59,808 nt of DNA from Micromonospora solifontis (GCF_003725545.1 NZ_RJLN01000034.1:1-59808); one strand, 5' to 3'; shown: positions 34,963 through 43,601, counted from the stretch's first letter. Numbers and translations: made by a program. Notes: generated from the sequence alone by a model not told the origin.

Positions 34963-36666
34963 ATGACGGCGTCGAAGCCGGGCGGGTCCCGGTTCAGCGG
35001 TTGGCTGGCGGAGGCGCGGACCTCGGTCGCCGGGGCGCGACTGCCCGCCCTGATGGTCGAGCTGCCGGCCCTTGCCGCGCTGCTGCTGGCGGCGGTGGGG
35101 GGCTCCCGCCTCTGGGCGCTCGCCCCGGCCGTTGTCGCGCTCGGTCTGCTGGCCTGGACGTGGCGCCGCGGTGCGGCGGCCGGAACTTTCGTCGTGGCGC
35201 GCGTTCTCCTGCTCGCCTGCGCGTACCTGCTCGGCGCGGTCCACGGTCTCGACCCCACCCTGGCCGTCGGTGTCGCCGTGGCGGCCCTGGCCGTGCTCGG
35301 CGAACCGCTGTTGGCGGGCATGTACGAGGCGGTCTACCCGGTCTCGGCCAATCTGCCGGGGCTCGGCTCGCAGCCGGACCGCAGCCCGAACCCGGGCCGG
35401 GTGGCGTTGGCCAACGGCGCCGCCGTGCTCGTGGCGCTGGTCTGCGCGTTCACCGGCCTCGTCGGGGGGATCGCGCTGGCGGCGGCGGCCGTGGCGCTCG
35501 GGTTCACCGCGTTCACCGGATTGCGGGTGCTGCGGGCCGTGCTGGCGCGGCGCGGCCGGGAGGCGAGACTGCACGCCGCGCTGACCGCCTACGAGCCGGA
35601 CTTCCTCGTGCACTGGAACGCACCCGCCGGCACCGCCTACCAGCTCGCGATGTGGCTGCCCTACCTGGAACGCCTCGGCAGGAAGTTCTTCGTGCTGGTT
35701 CGCAACCAGACCAACTTCACCGAGGCCGTGGCGCTGACCAAGGTCCCGGTCGTGATGCGGATGGGGCTCAACCAGCTGGACGAGGTCATCGCCCCGTCGC
35801 TGCGGGCCGCCTTCTACGTGAACACCGCGACGGTGAACAACCACGTCGTCCGCTACACGAACCTGACGCACATCCAGCTCAACCACGGCGACAGCGACAA
35901 GGTGCCGAGCCACAACCCGGTCTTCCGGATCTACGACCGGAACTTTGTCGCCGGCCAGGCCGCGATCGACCGGTTCGCGGCCAACGGCGTCCGGATGCCC
36001 GCGGAGATGTTCACCATCGTCGGGCGTCCTCAGGTGGAGAACGTCGCCATCGCCGCCGGGCCGATCGCCTCGATCGCCAACCCCCGGGTCCTGTACGCCC
36101 CGACCTGGGCCGGCTTCTACGCCGACTCGAACTACTCGTCGCTGCTCGTCGGCTACGACATCGTCAAGGCGCTCGTCGCTCGCGGGTGCAGCGTCGTCTT
36201 CCGGCCGCATCCGTACAGCAACCGGTCCGCGGCGTTGGCCGGCGAGTGCGCGCGTATCCGGGCGCTGCTGGCCGAGGACCGCCGGACGAACGGGCGGCCA
36301 CACGTCTTCGGAGCCGAGGCGGAGGTGGCGATGTCGGTCGCCGACTGCTTCAACGCCTCCGACGCGATGGTGTCGGACGTGTCGAGCGTGGTGGCGGACT
36401 ATCTGTACTCGGAGAAGCCCTTCGTGATGGTGGCCGTCTCGGCGCCGGCGGCGCAGTTCCCGGAGACGTTCCCGCTCGCCCGGGCGGCGTACGTGATCGA
36501 CGCTCACGACGGCCGGGTGCAGGGGCTCGATGCCGCCCTCGACGACCTCCTCGGCAGCGACCCGCTGGCCGCCACCCGCCGCGACCTCAAGAAGTATTAC
36601 CTGGGGGACATCCCGGCGGACCGGTACGCGCAGCGCTTCCTCGATGAGGCCTCGCGCTACCTGTGA
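34963..36666 (+). CDS. CDP-glycerol glycerophosphotransferase-like protein with N-terminal membrane domain
   Basis: A 567-residue protein. The N-terminal half (about 25-200) has five or six hydrophobic segments, and the C-terminal half is a TagF/TarF-like glycerophosphotransferase domain. Recognisable pieces are the FLVHWNAPAGTAYQLAMWLPYL start, LYAPTWAGFY, VFRPHPYSNRS and the DAMVSDVSSVVADYLYSEKPFVM end, where an acceptor-loop histidine and the DVSS motif are conserved in teichoic-acid polymerases. It would transfer glycerol-phosphate or a similar unit onto a cell-wall polymer. No other teichoic-acid genes surround it. ATG 34963 follows a G-rich site. The last ten bases overlap the convergent histidine phosphatase gene. 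Confidence 0.75.
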   Translation: MTASKPGGSRFSGWLAEARTSVAGARLPALMVELPALAALLLAAVGGSRLWALAPAVVALGLLAWTWRRGAAAGTFVVARVLLLACAYLLGAVHGLDPTLAVGVAVAALAVLGEPLLAGMYEAVYPVSANLPGLGSQPDRSPNPGRVALANGAAVLVALVCAFTGLVGGIALAAAAVALGFTAFTGLRVLRAVLARRGREARLHAALTAYEPDFLVHWNAPAGTAYQLAMWLPYLERLGRKFFVLVRNQTNFTEAVALTKVPVVMRMGLNQLDEVIAPSLRAAFYVNTATVNNHVVRYTNLTHIQLNHGDSDKVPSHNPVFRIYDRNFVAGQAAIDRFAANGVRMPAEMFTIVGRPQVENVAIAAGPIASIANPRVLYAPTWAGFYADSNYSSLLVGYDIVKALVARGCSVVFRPHPYSNRSAALAGECARIRALLAEDRRTNGRPHVFGAEAEVAMSVADCFNASDAMVSDVSSVVADYLYSEKPFVMVAVSAPAAQFPETFPLARAAYVIDAHDGRVQGLDAALDDLLGSDPLAATRRDLKKYYLGDIPADRYAQRFLDEASRYL

Positions 36667-37292
36667 CGGCGGTCGGCGTCGATCGGCTCCGGTTCGGCCT
36701 CGGCGCTGGACCGGGGCGGGTCGACCACCGGCTGGTTCCACCGCAGGATGACCTTCCGGCCGTGCTCGTGACCGAGCACGCTGAGGGTGGCGGTGTCCAG
36801 CCGTAGCAGCCCGCCGGCCGACGGCGGCAGCCCGATCCAGCGGGCGCCGAGCACCCGCAGGCTGTGCGCGTGTCCGACCAGGGCGACGCTGCCGCGGTCG
36901 AGCAGGGGAGCGATCCGGGCGAGGACCCGGTCGAGGCGGTCGCCGACCTGTGCCGGTGACTCCCCGCCGGGGCAGCCGTCGGTCCAGATGTTCCAGTGCG
37001 GGTGGTCGGCGTGGATGTCGGCGGTGGTGCGTCCCTCGTACTCGCCGTAGTTCCACTCCGCCAGGTCCGGGTCGGCGGCGTCGACCCGCAGGCCGGCGAG
37101 GTGGGCGGTGCGCAGCGCCCGCTGCCGCGGGCTGGACAGCACCCGGACGAACCGGCGACCGGCCAGCGGCGAGGCCAGGGCACGGGCCTGCCGCTCGCCG
37201 TCGGGGGTGAGCGGCAGGTCGGTGTACGAGGTGTGCCGGTGGGTGGCGCTCCAGGTGGTCTCGCCGTGCCGGACCAAGAGGATTTCTCCCAT
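36657..37292 (-). CDS. Histidine phosphatase (phosphoglycerate-mutase-like) family protein
   Basis: A 211-residue member of the histidine phosphatase superfamily. LVRHGETTWS carries the catalytic histidine, the second conserved arginine is in VLSSPRQRALRTA, the acid is in EWNYGEYEG, and VALVGHAHSLRVL holds the second histidine. It could be a phosphatase for a sugar phosphate or a cobalamin-type alpha-ribazole phosphatase. The C-terminus overlaps the TagF-like gene by ten bases on the other strand. Confidence 0.88.
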   Translation of the reverse strand: MGEILLVRHGETTWSATHRHTSYTDLPLTPDGERQARALASPLAGRRFVRVLSSPRQRALRTAHLAGLRVDAADPDLAEWNYGEYEGRTTADIHADHPHWNIWTDGCPGGESPAQVGDRLDRVLARIAPLLDRGSVALVGHAHSLRVLGARWIGLPPSAGGLLRLDTATLSVLGHEHGRKVILRWNQPVVDPPRSSAEAEPEPIDADRRHR

Positions 37293-37335
37293 CCGTCCAG
37301 TTAACCAGTCACCCGCTCCAGCCGTTCACCTAGTG

Positions 37336-37359
37336 TCCTAGGATGCTGTAGAGGTGGTG
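37336..37359 (+). repeat. Copy 2 of a 24-nt conserved intergenic motif
   Basis: Matches 28742-28765 at 22 of 24 positions, with TCCTAGGA at the 5' end and TAGAGGTGGTG at the 3' end, followed ten bases later by CCTGGACG. It lies between the divergent histidine phosphatase and CsbD genes. In this copy AGGTGG and CCACCT (37352-37372) could pair as a short hairpin. A TAGGAT hexamer inside it could be a -10 element for the CsbD gene. Confidence 0.55.
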
Positions 37360-37463
37360 CAGCCGGCCACCTGGACGGCCGACGTTTTGGCGGGACAAGG
37401 GCGGGGACGCGACAGGGGAGCGGGCCGCCCGGCCCGGCGTACCGCGGCAGCGGAGGGAGTCCC

Positions 37464-37658
37464 ATGAGCTTCACCGACAAGGCGAAGGCCAAGGCCCAGG
37501 AGCTGAGCGGCGCCGCCAAGGAGCGGATCGGCGACGTCACCGACAACGAACGGTTGCGGGCGGAAGGGGCCAGCGAGCAGAGCACGGCCCGCGCTCGGCA
37601 GGTCGGCCAGGACGTCAAACAGGCCGGTCGCGACGTGAAGGGCGCCTTCGAGAAGTGA
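37464..37658 (+). CDS. CsbD family stress-related protein
   Basis: A 64-residue CsbD-like protein: hydrophilic, Lys/Glu/Ala-rich and almost all helix, beginning SFTDKAKAKAQELSGAAKE with the family's KAKG-like repeats. CsbD proteins accumulate in general stress responses and have no known enzymatic activity. ATG 37464 is preceded by CGGAGGGAG. The promoter region contains the 24-nt motif described above. It ends at a 16-bp hairpin. Confidence 0.88.
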   Translation: MSFTDKAKAKAQELSGAAKERIGDVTDNERLRAEGASEQSTARARQVGQDVKQAGRDVKGAFEK

Positions 37659-37665
37659 CCCGTAC

Positions 37666-37703
37666 GGCGGCGGGCCCCCGGGCAGGTCCGGGGGCCCGCC
37701 GCC
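37666..37703 (+). terminator. Terminator after the CsbD gene
   Basis: A perfect 16-bp stem (GGCGGCGGGCCCCCGG and complement) with a six-base loop, eight bases past the stop codon. Confidence 0.75.
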
Positions 37704-37791
37704 GCCTGCGTCCGGTGGCCGGCTCGGCCCGGCCGGCGCCGGCGTGGCTGCGCCGGCGGCTGGTCAGGGCCGCCGGGGTGCCCGAGACGTG

Positions 37792-37827
37792 CCGGTGCCC
37801 CGCGACCCGAGGGTCGCGGGGCACCGG
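37792..37827 (-). terminator. Terminator after kamA
   Basis: A perfect 16-bp stem (CCGGTGCCCCGCGACC and complement) around a CGAG tetraloop, 12 bases past the kamA stop codon on the minus strand. The two terminators leave 37704-37791 as a short stretch with no other feature I can see. Confidence 0.75.
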
Positions 37828-37838
37828 TGGGGCTGCCG

Positions 37839-39245
37839 TCAGTCGTTGCGGTGGGTCTCCCACCAGGCCTGGCCGGCCTCGGGCAGGGTGTCGATCGGGT
37901 CGTAGTAGGCGTAGCGCTTGTTGAGCGCCTCGAGGTCGGCGGACTCGATCGAGGTGCGGTAGTTCTTGGTCCAGTACGAGATGCCGCGTTCGCGGTCGTA
38001 CTCGGTGAGCATGTGCACCCAGCGCTTGCCGACGAAGGGGACGTCGCAGACGATCCGCGGGGTGGCGTAGCCGGGCAGGTAGCCCATGATGTCGTGCTGG
38101 AGCTGCTGGGCGTGCCAGACGGGGACCCGCCAGTGCTCGGCGTTGGGGATCATGTCGCACATGTAGAAGTAGTACGGCAGGATGCCGGCCTCGCCCTGCA
38201 GGGCGAAGCAGAGGTCGAGCAGGTCGGTGCTGGTGGCGTTGACGCCGCGCATGAGGACGCCCTGGTTGCGGACGTCGCGGACGCCGACGTCGAGGGCGGT
38301 CTGGGCGGCCTTGGCGACCAGCGGGGTGATCGACTGCCGGTGGTTGACGTGGGTGTGGATGGCGAGGTTGACGCCGCGCCGGGCGGCGGTGCGGGCGACG
38401 CGTTCGAGTCCTTCGACGACGTCGGCCTGGAGCCAGTGCTGCGGCAGGCCCATGAGCGCCTTGGTGGCGAGCCGGATGTCGCGGATGGTCTCGATCTCGA
38501 GCAGTCGCATGAGGTAGGACTCGAGGTTCTTCCACGGCACGTTGGCGACGTCGCCACCGGAGACGACGACGTCGCGGACGCCGGGGTGGGCCTTGAGGTA
38601 GGCGATGTGGGCGTCGTACCGGTCGACGGGCTTGAGGGTGAGCTTGAGCTTGTCGACGGTGGGGGTGGAGTTGCCGACCAGGTCCATGCGGGTGCAGTGC
38701 CCGCAGTACTGCGGGCAGGTGGAGAGCAGCTCGGCGAGGACCTTGGTGGGGTAGCGGTGGGTGAGGCCTTCGGCGACCCACATGTCGTGCTCGTGGAGGC
38801 TGTCGCGGGTGGCGTAGGGGTGTGACGGCCAGTCGGTGCGCCGGTCGGAGGCGACGGGGATCATGTAGCGGCGGACCGGGTCGGCGAGGAATGCCTCGGT
38901 GGTCATGGCCTCGAACGGCACCATGGTGTTGAGCATCTGCGGCGGCACCAGCATGGACATGGTGGCCAGGCTCTTCTGGTCGGCTTCGAGGTCGGCGTAG
39001 AAGGTCTCGTCGACGAGGTCGCCGAGGACGGTGCGCAGCTGCTTGAGGTTCTTGACGCAGTTGACCCGCTGCCACTGGGCGTTCTCCCACTGCTCGCGGG
39101 TGACGTGGCGCCAGCCGGGGAAGCGGGTCCAGTCGGGTTCGACCAGGGGGCTGCGGCGGTACTCGTAGGGCTGTCCGGCGGTGGGGACCGCGACCGGCGA
39201 GGTGCGGGGCGCTGGGATGGTCTCCACCGGTTGGGTCTGGGTCAC
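37839..39245 (-). CDS. kamA: Lysine 2,3-aminomutase (radical SAM, PLP)
   Basis: A 468-residue aminomutase that would convert L-lysine to L-beta-lysine. The [4Fe-4S]/SAM motif is C177-PQY-C181-GH-C184, followed by the TRMDLVGN segment. The PLP-binding lysine is probably K407 in DVPFVGKRW. The length and this divergent PLP loop fit the actinobacterial KamA branch rather than EpmB, which is shorter. GTG 39245 is set by a GAGGAGGGG site; the frame extends upstream but through the promoter region. It is divergent from kdd, with the shared 143-bp region holding AT-rich inverted repeats. It begins the lysine pathway completed by kamDE, kdd and kal. Confidence 0.93.
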   Translation of the reverse strand: MTQTQPVETIPAPRTSPVAVPTAGQPYEYRRSPLVEPDWTRFPGWRHVTREQWENAQWQRVNCVKNLKQLRTVLGDLVDETFYADLEADQKSLATMSMLVPPQMLNTMVPFEAMTTEAFLADPVRRYMIPVASDRRTDWPSHPYATRDSLHEHDMWVAEGLTHRYPTKVLAELLSTCPQYCGHCTRMDLVGNSTPTVDKLKLTLKPVDRYDAHIAYLKAHPGVRDVVVSGGDVANVPWKNLESYLMRLLEIETIRDIRLATKALMGLPQHWLQADVVEGLERVARTAARRGVNLAIHTHVNHRQSITPLVAKAAQTALDVGVRDVRNQGVLMRGVNATSTDLLDLCFALQGEAGILPYYFYMCDMIPNAEHWRVPVWHAQQLQHDIMGYLPGYATPRIVCDVPFVGKRWVHMLTEYDRERGISYWTKNYRTSIESADLEALNKRYAYYDPIDTLPEAGQAWWETHRND

Positions 39246-39294
39246 GGCCCCTCCTCGTTGGCGTGCGGGGTGATCAACGGTTGCGAAGGCTACT

Positions 39295-39336
39295 GGAAAA
39301 TATGCGGTGAAGAAATTATTCTGCCGGAAGTTTTCC
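39295..39336. promoter_or_regulatory. Nested AT-rich inverted repeats in the kamA-kdd promoter region
   Basis: GGAAAA (39295-39300) and TTTTCC (39331-39336) flank a second inverted repeat GAAGAAATTATTC (39309-39321), whose arms match as GAAnAAnTTnTTC. The block is conspicuously AT-rich in this genome and sits between the divergent lysine genes, as expected for the operator of a pathway regulator. The regulator is not identified. Confidence 0.5.
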
Positions 39337-39388
39337 CGCGAGGCGAGCCCAGGGCAGAGGTTCGAGCGGCTGAGCATAGGGGGTCGGC

Positions 39389-40450
39389 GTGACGTCACCG
39401 GTGGGTCTGCACCGTGTTGTGGAACCTGCGGGAGTGCTCCCGCAGGCGGCGTGGCGCCTCGATCCCGACCCGAGGATCGCCGCGAACGAGGTGCGGATCC
39501 GGGTGGAGCGGCTGAATCTGGACGCGGCGAGCTTCCGGCAGTTGTCGGAGAAGCACGGCGGGGACGGGGAGAAGGTCCGCGCCGAGGTGCTGGAGATCAT
39601 TTCCACCCGGGGGAAGATGCAGAACCCGGTGACCGGCTCCGGCGGGATGCTGATCGGCACGGTCGAGGAGGCGGGGAAGCGGTCCCCGCTGGGGCTGCGG
39701 CCGGGCGACCGGGTGGCCACCCTGGTGTCGCTGACGTTGACCCCGCTGACGATCCGCGACGGGCTGGCCCGCTGGGACGGGCGCAGCGAGCAGGTGCCGT
39801 GCGACGGGTACGCGATCCTGTTCGCGCGGTCGATCGCGGCGGTGCTGCCGGCGGACCTGCACCCGGAGCTGTCGCTGGCGGTGCTGGACGTGTGCGGGGC
39901 GCCGGCGTTGACCGCGCGGGTGGTCGCCGAGCAGGTGGCGCGGCGCGGCCGGGAGGGTGACCCGCGGCCGGTGCGGGTGGCGGTGATCGGCGGGGCCGGC
40001 AAGAGCGGGTCGCTGTCCCTGGCGGCGGCGCGGCGGGCGGGCGCGGGCCGTACGGTCGGGGTGGTGCCGGTGCCGGCGGAGCGGGACGCGCTGGGCGCGG
40101 CGGGTCTGGCGGACGTGGTGGCGTTGGCCGACGCGCGGGACCCGGTGGGTCTGTCGACGGCGGTGACGACCGCGTTGGGTGCCGCGGCGGACGTGACGGT
40201 GGTGTGCGTGGACGTGCCGGGCTGCGAGCACGGGGCGGTGCTGGCCACCGAGGACGGCGGCACGGTGATCTTCTTTTCGATGGCGACGAGTTTCGCGGCG
40301 GCGGCGTTGGGGGCGGAGGGCCTGGCGGCGGACGTGACGATGCTGGTCGGCAACGGGTACGTGCCGGGTCACGCGGAGTTGGCGTTGGATCTGCTGCGCG
40401 TCGAGCCGGGGGTGCGTCGTCTGTTCGAGGCGCGGTTGGCGGCAGACTGA
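39389..40450 (+). CDS. kdd: L-erythro-3,5-diaminohexanoate dehydrogenase
   Basis: A 353-residue NAD(P)-dependent dehydrogenase of the Kdd family. The Rossmann nucleotide fold reads VAVIGGAGKSGSLSLAAARRAG, and the N-terminal domain has the characteristic EISTRGKMQNPVTGSGGMLIGTV. It oxidatively deaminates 3,5-diaminohexanoate, the product of KamA then KamDE, to 3-keto-5-aminohexanoate. GTG 39389 lies shortly after a CATAGG box, so the mRNA may be nearly leaderless. It is the first gene of the rightward half of the cluster, followed after four bases by the amidohydrolase gene. Confidence 0.92.
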   Translation: MTSPVGLHRVVEPAGVLPQAAWRLDPDPRIAANEVRIRVERLNLDAASFRQLSEKHGGDGEKVRAEVLEIISTRGKMQNPVTGSGGMLIGTVEEAGKRSPLGLRPGDRVATLVSLTLTPLTIRDGLARWDGRSEQVPCDGYAILFARSIAAVLPADLHPELSLAVLDVCGAPALTARVVAEQVARRGREGDPRPVRVAVIGGAGKSGSLSLAAARRAGAGRTVGVVPVPAERDALGAAGLADVVALADARDPVGLSTAVTTALGAAADVTVVCVDVPGCEHGAVLATEDGGTVIFFSMATSFAAAALGAEGLAADVTMLVGNGYVPGHAELALDLLRVEPGVRRLFEARLAAD

Positions 40451-40454
40451 CACC

Positions 40455-42014
40455 ATGACGAACCCCTCGACCTTGTACCGCGGCGGACTGCTGCACTGCC
40501 CGGCCGACCCGAGCGCGACGGCGCTGCTGGTGCGCGACGGCCGGATCGCCTGGCTGGGCGGCGACGCCGACGCGCCGGTTGCCGACCGGGTGGTGGAGTT
40601 GGACGGGGCGCTGGTGACGCCGGCGTTCGTGGACGCGCACGTGCATGCCACGGACACCGGGTTGGCCCTGTCGGGGCTGGACCTGTCGGCGGTGCGGTCG
40701 GCGGGTGAGTTGTTGGACGCGGTGTCGGCGTTCGCGGCGGGCCTGCCGGGTGACGCGGTGGTGCTGGGGCACGGGTGGGACGACTCGACGTGGGCGCGGC
40801 CGGTGCCGCCGGACGCGGCCGAGCTGGACCGGGCCGCCGGGGGCCGGAAGGTGTACCTGTCGCAGGCGTCGATCCATTCGGCGTTGGTGTCGGCGGCGCT
40901 GCTGGCGGCCTGCCCGGACGCGGCGGCCGCGGCCGGCTACGACGCGTCGGGTTGGTTGCGGCGGGACGCGCACCATGTGGTGCGGGCGGCGGCGTTCGCG
41001 TCGGTGACCCGGGCGCAGCGGGTCGCGGCGCAGCGGCGGGCCCTGCAGCACGCGGCGTCGTTGGGGATCGCGGCGGTGCACGAGTGCGGTGGGCCGGAGA
41101 TTTCCGACGAGGAGGACTTCACCGGGCTGCTGGCGATCTCGGGGGCCGGGGTGCCGGAGGTGTACGGGTACTGGGGTGAGCTGCTGGGTGCGGCGCGGGC
41201 CCGGGAGCTGGGTGCGGTCGGGGCGGGTGGTGACCTGTTCGCCGACGGGGCGTTGGGGTCGCGTACGGCGCATGTGTCGGCGGCGTACCTGGACGGGGAC
41301 GGGTGCGGGCACGGGTACGTGACGGCGGAGCAGGTGCGTGACCATCTGTTGGACTGCGCGGCGCACGGGTTGCAGGGCGGTTTCCACGCGATCGGTGACG
41401 CGGCGATCTCGACGGTGCTGGCGGGGTTCACGCTGGCGGCGGAGAAGGTGGGTGTGGATCGGCTGCGGGCGGCCCGGCACCGGGTGGAGCACGCGGAGAT
41501 CATGAACAAGCGGTTGATCGCCGGGTTCGTGGAGTTCGGCATCGTGGCGTCGATGCAGCCGGCGTTCGACCGGTTGTGGGGTGGTGCGGGCCGGATGTAC
41601 GAGTCGCGGCTGGGCCTGGATCGGTCGTTGGAGTCCAACCCGATGGGCGCGATGCATTCGGTAGGGGTGGCGTTGGCGTTCGGGTCGGATTCGCCGGTGA
41701 CGCCGCTGGACCCGTGGGGGTCGGTGCGGGCGGCGGCGGCGCACCACAACCCGGTGCAGCGGATGAGTGTGCGCGCGGCGTTCGCCGCGCACACCCGGGG
41801 TGGGTGGCGGGCGGTGCACCTGGACAACGAGGGTGTGCTGGCGCTGGGTGCACCGGCGACGTTCGCGGTGTGGTCGACCCCGGCGGGGGTGGAGCGGGGG
41901 CTGCCGGTGTTGCAGGCGGGGGATCCGGAGTTGCGGGGCGCGGACGATCCGACGCCGCTGCCGGTGTGCCGGGCCACGGTGCTGCGCGGTGACGTGATCT
42001 ATCAGGAGCGGTGA
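40455..42014 (+). CDS. Amidohydrolase family protein (YtcJ-like)
   Basis: A 519-residue amidohydrolase of the YtcJ-like group. Metal-site signatures are FVDAHVHATDTG near the N-terminus, GFHAIGDAA in the middle, the VEHAEIM motif, and the late SDSPVTPLDPWGSV aspartate. It should hydrolyse an amide or similar C-N bond. Its position inside the lysine cluster, between kdd and kamD, is where one would expect the Kce cleavage gene, so a role in the pathway is possible but undefined. Spacing of four bases after kdd and 24 before kamD suggests one operon. Confidence 0.88.
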   Translation: MTNPSTLYRGGLLHCPADPSATALLVRDGRIAWLGGDADAPVADRVVELDGALVTPAFVDAHVHATDTGLALSGLDLSAVRSAGELLDAVSAFAAGLPGDAVVLGHGWDDSTWARPVPPDAAELDRAAGGRKVYLSQASIHSALVSAALLAACPDAAAAAGYDASGWLRRDAHHVVRAAAFASVTRAQRVAAQRRALQHAASLGIAAVHECGGPEISDEEDFTGLLAISGAGVPEVYGYWGELLGAARARELGAVGAGGDLFADGALGSRTAHVSAAYLDGDGCGHGYVTAEQVRDHLLDCAAHGLQGGFHAIGDAAISTVLAGFTLAAEKVGVDRLRAARHRVEHAEIMNKRLIAGFVEFGIVASMQPAFDRLWGGAGRMYESRLGLDRSLESNPMGAMHSVGVALAFGSDSPVTPLDPWGSVRAAAAHHNPVQRMSVRAAFAAHTRGGWRAVHLDNEGVLALGAPATFAVWSTPAGVERGLPVLQAGDPELRGADDPTPLPVCRATVLRGDVIYQER

Positions 42015-42038
42015 CGTGGGCTATCAGGAAGGGCGTTC

Positions 42039-43601
42039 GTGACAGGCAAGCTTGGGCTGGATCCGGCGCTGGTGGCGCGGGCGCGGGAGTTGGCGCGCCG
42101 GGCCGGGCAGCCGGTGGTGGATCTGGCGCGCAGCCACACCACCGTGTCGGTGGAGCGGGCGGTGCTGCGGTTGGCCGGGGTGACCGGCGCGGACCCGGAC
42201 GGTATCCCGTGGGTGAACCGTCTGGTGGATGCGGTGGTGGCGGATGTGGGGCTGGGGCACGGGGTGGCGGTGCCGGTGTTCGACGCGCTGGCGCGGGAGC
42301 AGATCGCCGATGTGACGCTGCTGGCGCAGAAGGCCGCGGCCGGGTCGGTGCGGTTCGCCCAGCCGACCGGGAAGGCGGCCACGGCCGCCCGGAAGGCGGC
42401 GCGGCGGGCGGTCGGGGCCGGGGTCCGGCAGATCGACCGGCGGCGGGCCGAGCGGGACCGCCTGGTGAAGCGGTACGGGGATCCGAGGCAGCGGCCGTGG
42501 ATCTACCTGATCGTGGCCACCGGTGACATCTACGAGGACATTCCGCAGGCGCAGGCGGCGGCCCGGGCGGGTGCGGACATCATCGCGGTGATCCGGTCGA
42601 CGGGGCAGTCGCTGCTGGATTACGTGCCGGAGGGCGCCACCCGGGAGGGGTTCGCCGGCACGTACGCCACGCAGGAGAATTTCCGGCTGATGCGGGCGGC
42701 GCTGGACGAGTCGTCGAAGGAGTTGGGCCGGTACGTGCGGCTGACGAACTACGCGTCGGGGCTGTGCATGCCGGAGATGGCGACGCTGGCCGGCCTGGAG
42801 CGGCTGGACATGATGCTCAACGACTCGATGTACGGCATCCTGTTCCGCGACATCAACCCGATCCGCACGTTCGTGGACCAGCGGTTCTCCCGGCAGGTGC
42901 ACGCCCGGGCGGGGATCATCATCAACACCGGTGAGGACAACTACCTCACCACCGCCGACGCGGTGGAGGAGGCGCACACGGTGACGGTGTCGCAGTTGCT
43001 CAACGAGTACTTCGCGCACGAGGCCGGGTTGGCCGACTGGCAGTTGGGGCTGGGGCACGCGTTCGAGATCAACCCGGATCTGCCAGAGTCGTTCCGGTTG
43101 GAGTTGGCGCACGCGCTGCTGGCGCGGGAGTTGTTCCCGGACGCGCCGTTGAAGTGGATGCCGCCGACCAAGCACATGACCGGTGACGTGTTCCGCGGCA
43201 ACCTGCTGGACGGGTTCTTCAACCTGGTGGGCGCGATGACCGGGCAGGGCATCCTGCTGGTCGGCATGATGACCGAGGCGGTGGTGACGCCGTGGCTGTC
43301 GGACCGGGACATCGCCCTGCAGAACGTGCGGTACGTGCTGGGTGCGGCCGGTGGCCTGCACGAGGATTTCGTGCCGGCCCCGGGTGGGTTCATCCAGCAG
43401 CGCGCCCACCGGGTTCTCGGTGAGGCGATCGACCTGTTGGAGCGGATCGGCGACCAGTCGCTGTTGACCGCGATCGCGGAGGGCACCTTCGGGATCATGA
43501 AGCGGCCCGCGGACCGCGGTAAGGGCCTCGACGGTGTCGCGGAGCACGAGGCGGACTACTACAACCCGGCCACCGAGATCCTGGAAGGAGACCGCCCGTG
43601 A
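42039..43601 (+). CDS. kamD: Lysine 5,6-aminomutase alpha subunit
   Basis: A 520-residue TIM-barrel catalytic subunit of the adenosylcobalamin/PLP-dependent 5,6-aminomutase. Recognised family blocks include PWVNRLVDAVVADVGLGHGV, the IYLIVATGDIYEDIPQAQAAARAGADIIAVIRSTGQSLLDYVPEGATREG segment and MYGILFRDINPIRTFVDQ. It moves the terminal amino group of beta-lysine from C6 to C5. GTG 42039 has AGGAAGGG upstream. Its stop overlaps the GTG of kamE, as expected for two subunits of one enzyme. Confidence 0.95.
   Translation: MTGKLGLDPALVARARELARRAGQPVVDLARSHTTVSVERAVLRLAGVTGADPDGIPWVNRLVDAVVADVGLGHGVAVPVFDALAREQIADVTLLAQKAAAGSVRFAQPTGKAATAARKAARRAVGAGVRQIDRRRAERDRLVKRYGDPRQRPWIYLIVATGDIYEDIPQAQAAARAGADIIAVIRSTGQSLLDYVPEGATREGFAGTYATQENFRLMRAALDESSKELGRYVRLTNYASGLCMPEMATLAGLERLDMMLNDSMYGILFRDINPIRTFVDQRFSRQVHARAGIIINTGEDNYLTTADAVEEAHTVTVSQLLNEYFAHEAGLADWQLGLGHAFEINPDLPESFRLELAHALLARELFPDAPLKWMPPTKHMTGDVFRGNLLDGFFNLVGAMTGQGILLVGMMTEAVVTPWLSDRDIALQNVRYVLGAAGGLHEDFVPAPGGFIQQRAHRVLGEAIDLLERIGDQSLLTAIAEGTFGIMKRPADRGKGLDGVAEHEADYYNPATEILEGDRP

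Noticed and set aside
37704..37791. A small gene between the CsbD and kamA terminators
   Set aside because: Only 88 bp and no start with a ribosome site or conserved product.
37839..39245. EpmB-type (EF-P) aminomutase instead of metabolic KamA
   Set aside because: EpmB is shorter, and this gene sits with kdd, kamDE and kal with shared promoter region.
39246..39388. Cobalamin riboswitch controlling the B12-dependent aminomutase
   Set aside because: The GCCACUG B12 box and its stems are absent; the region only has AT-rich repeats suited to a protein operator.
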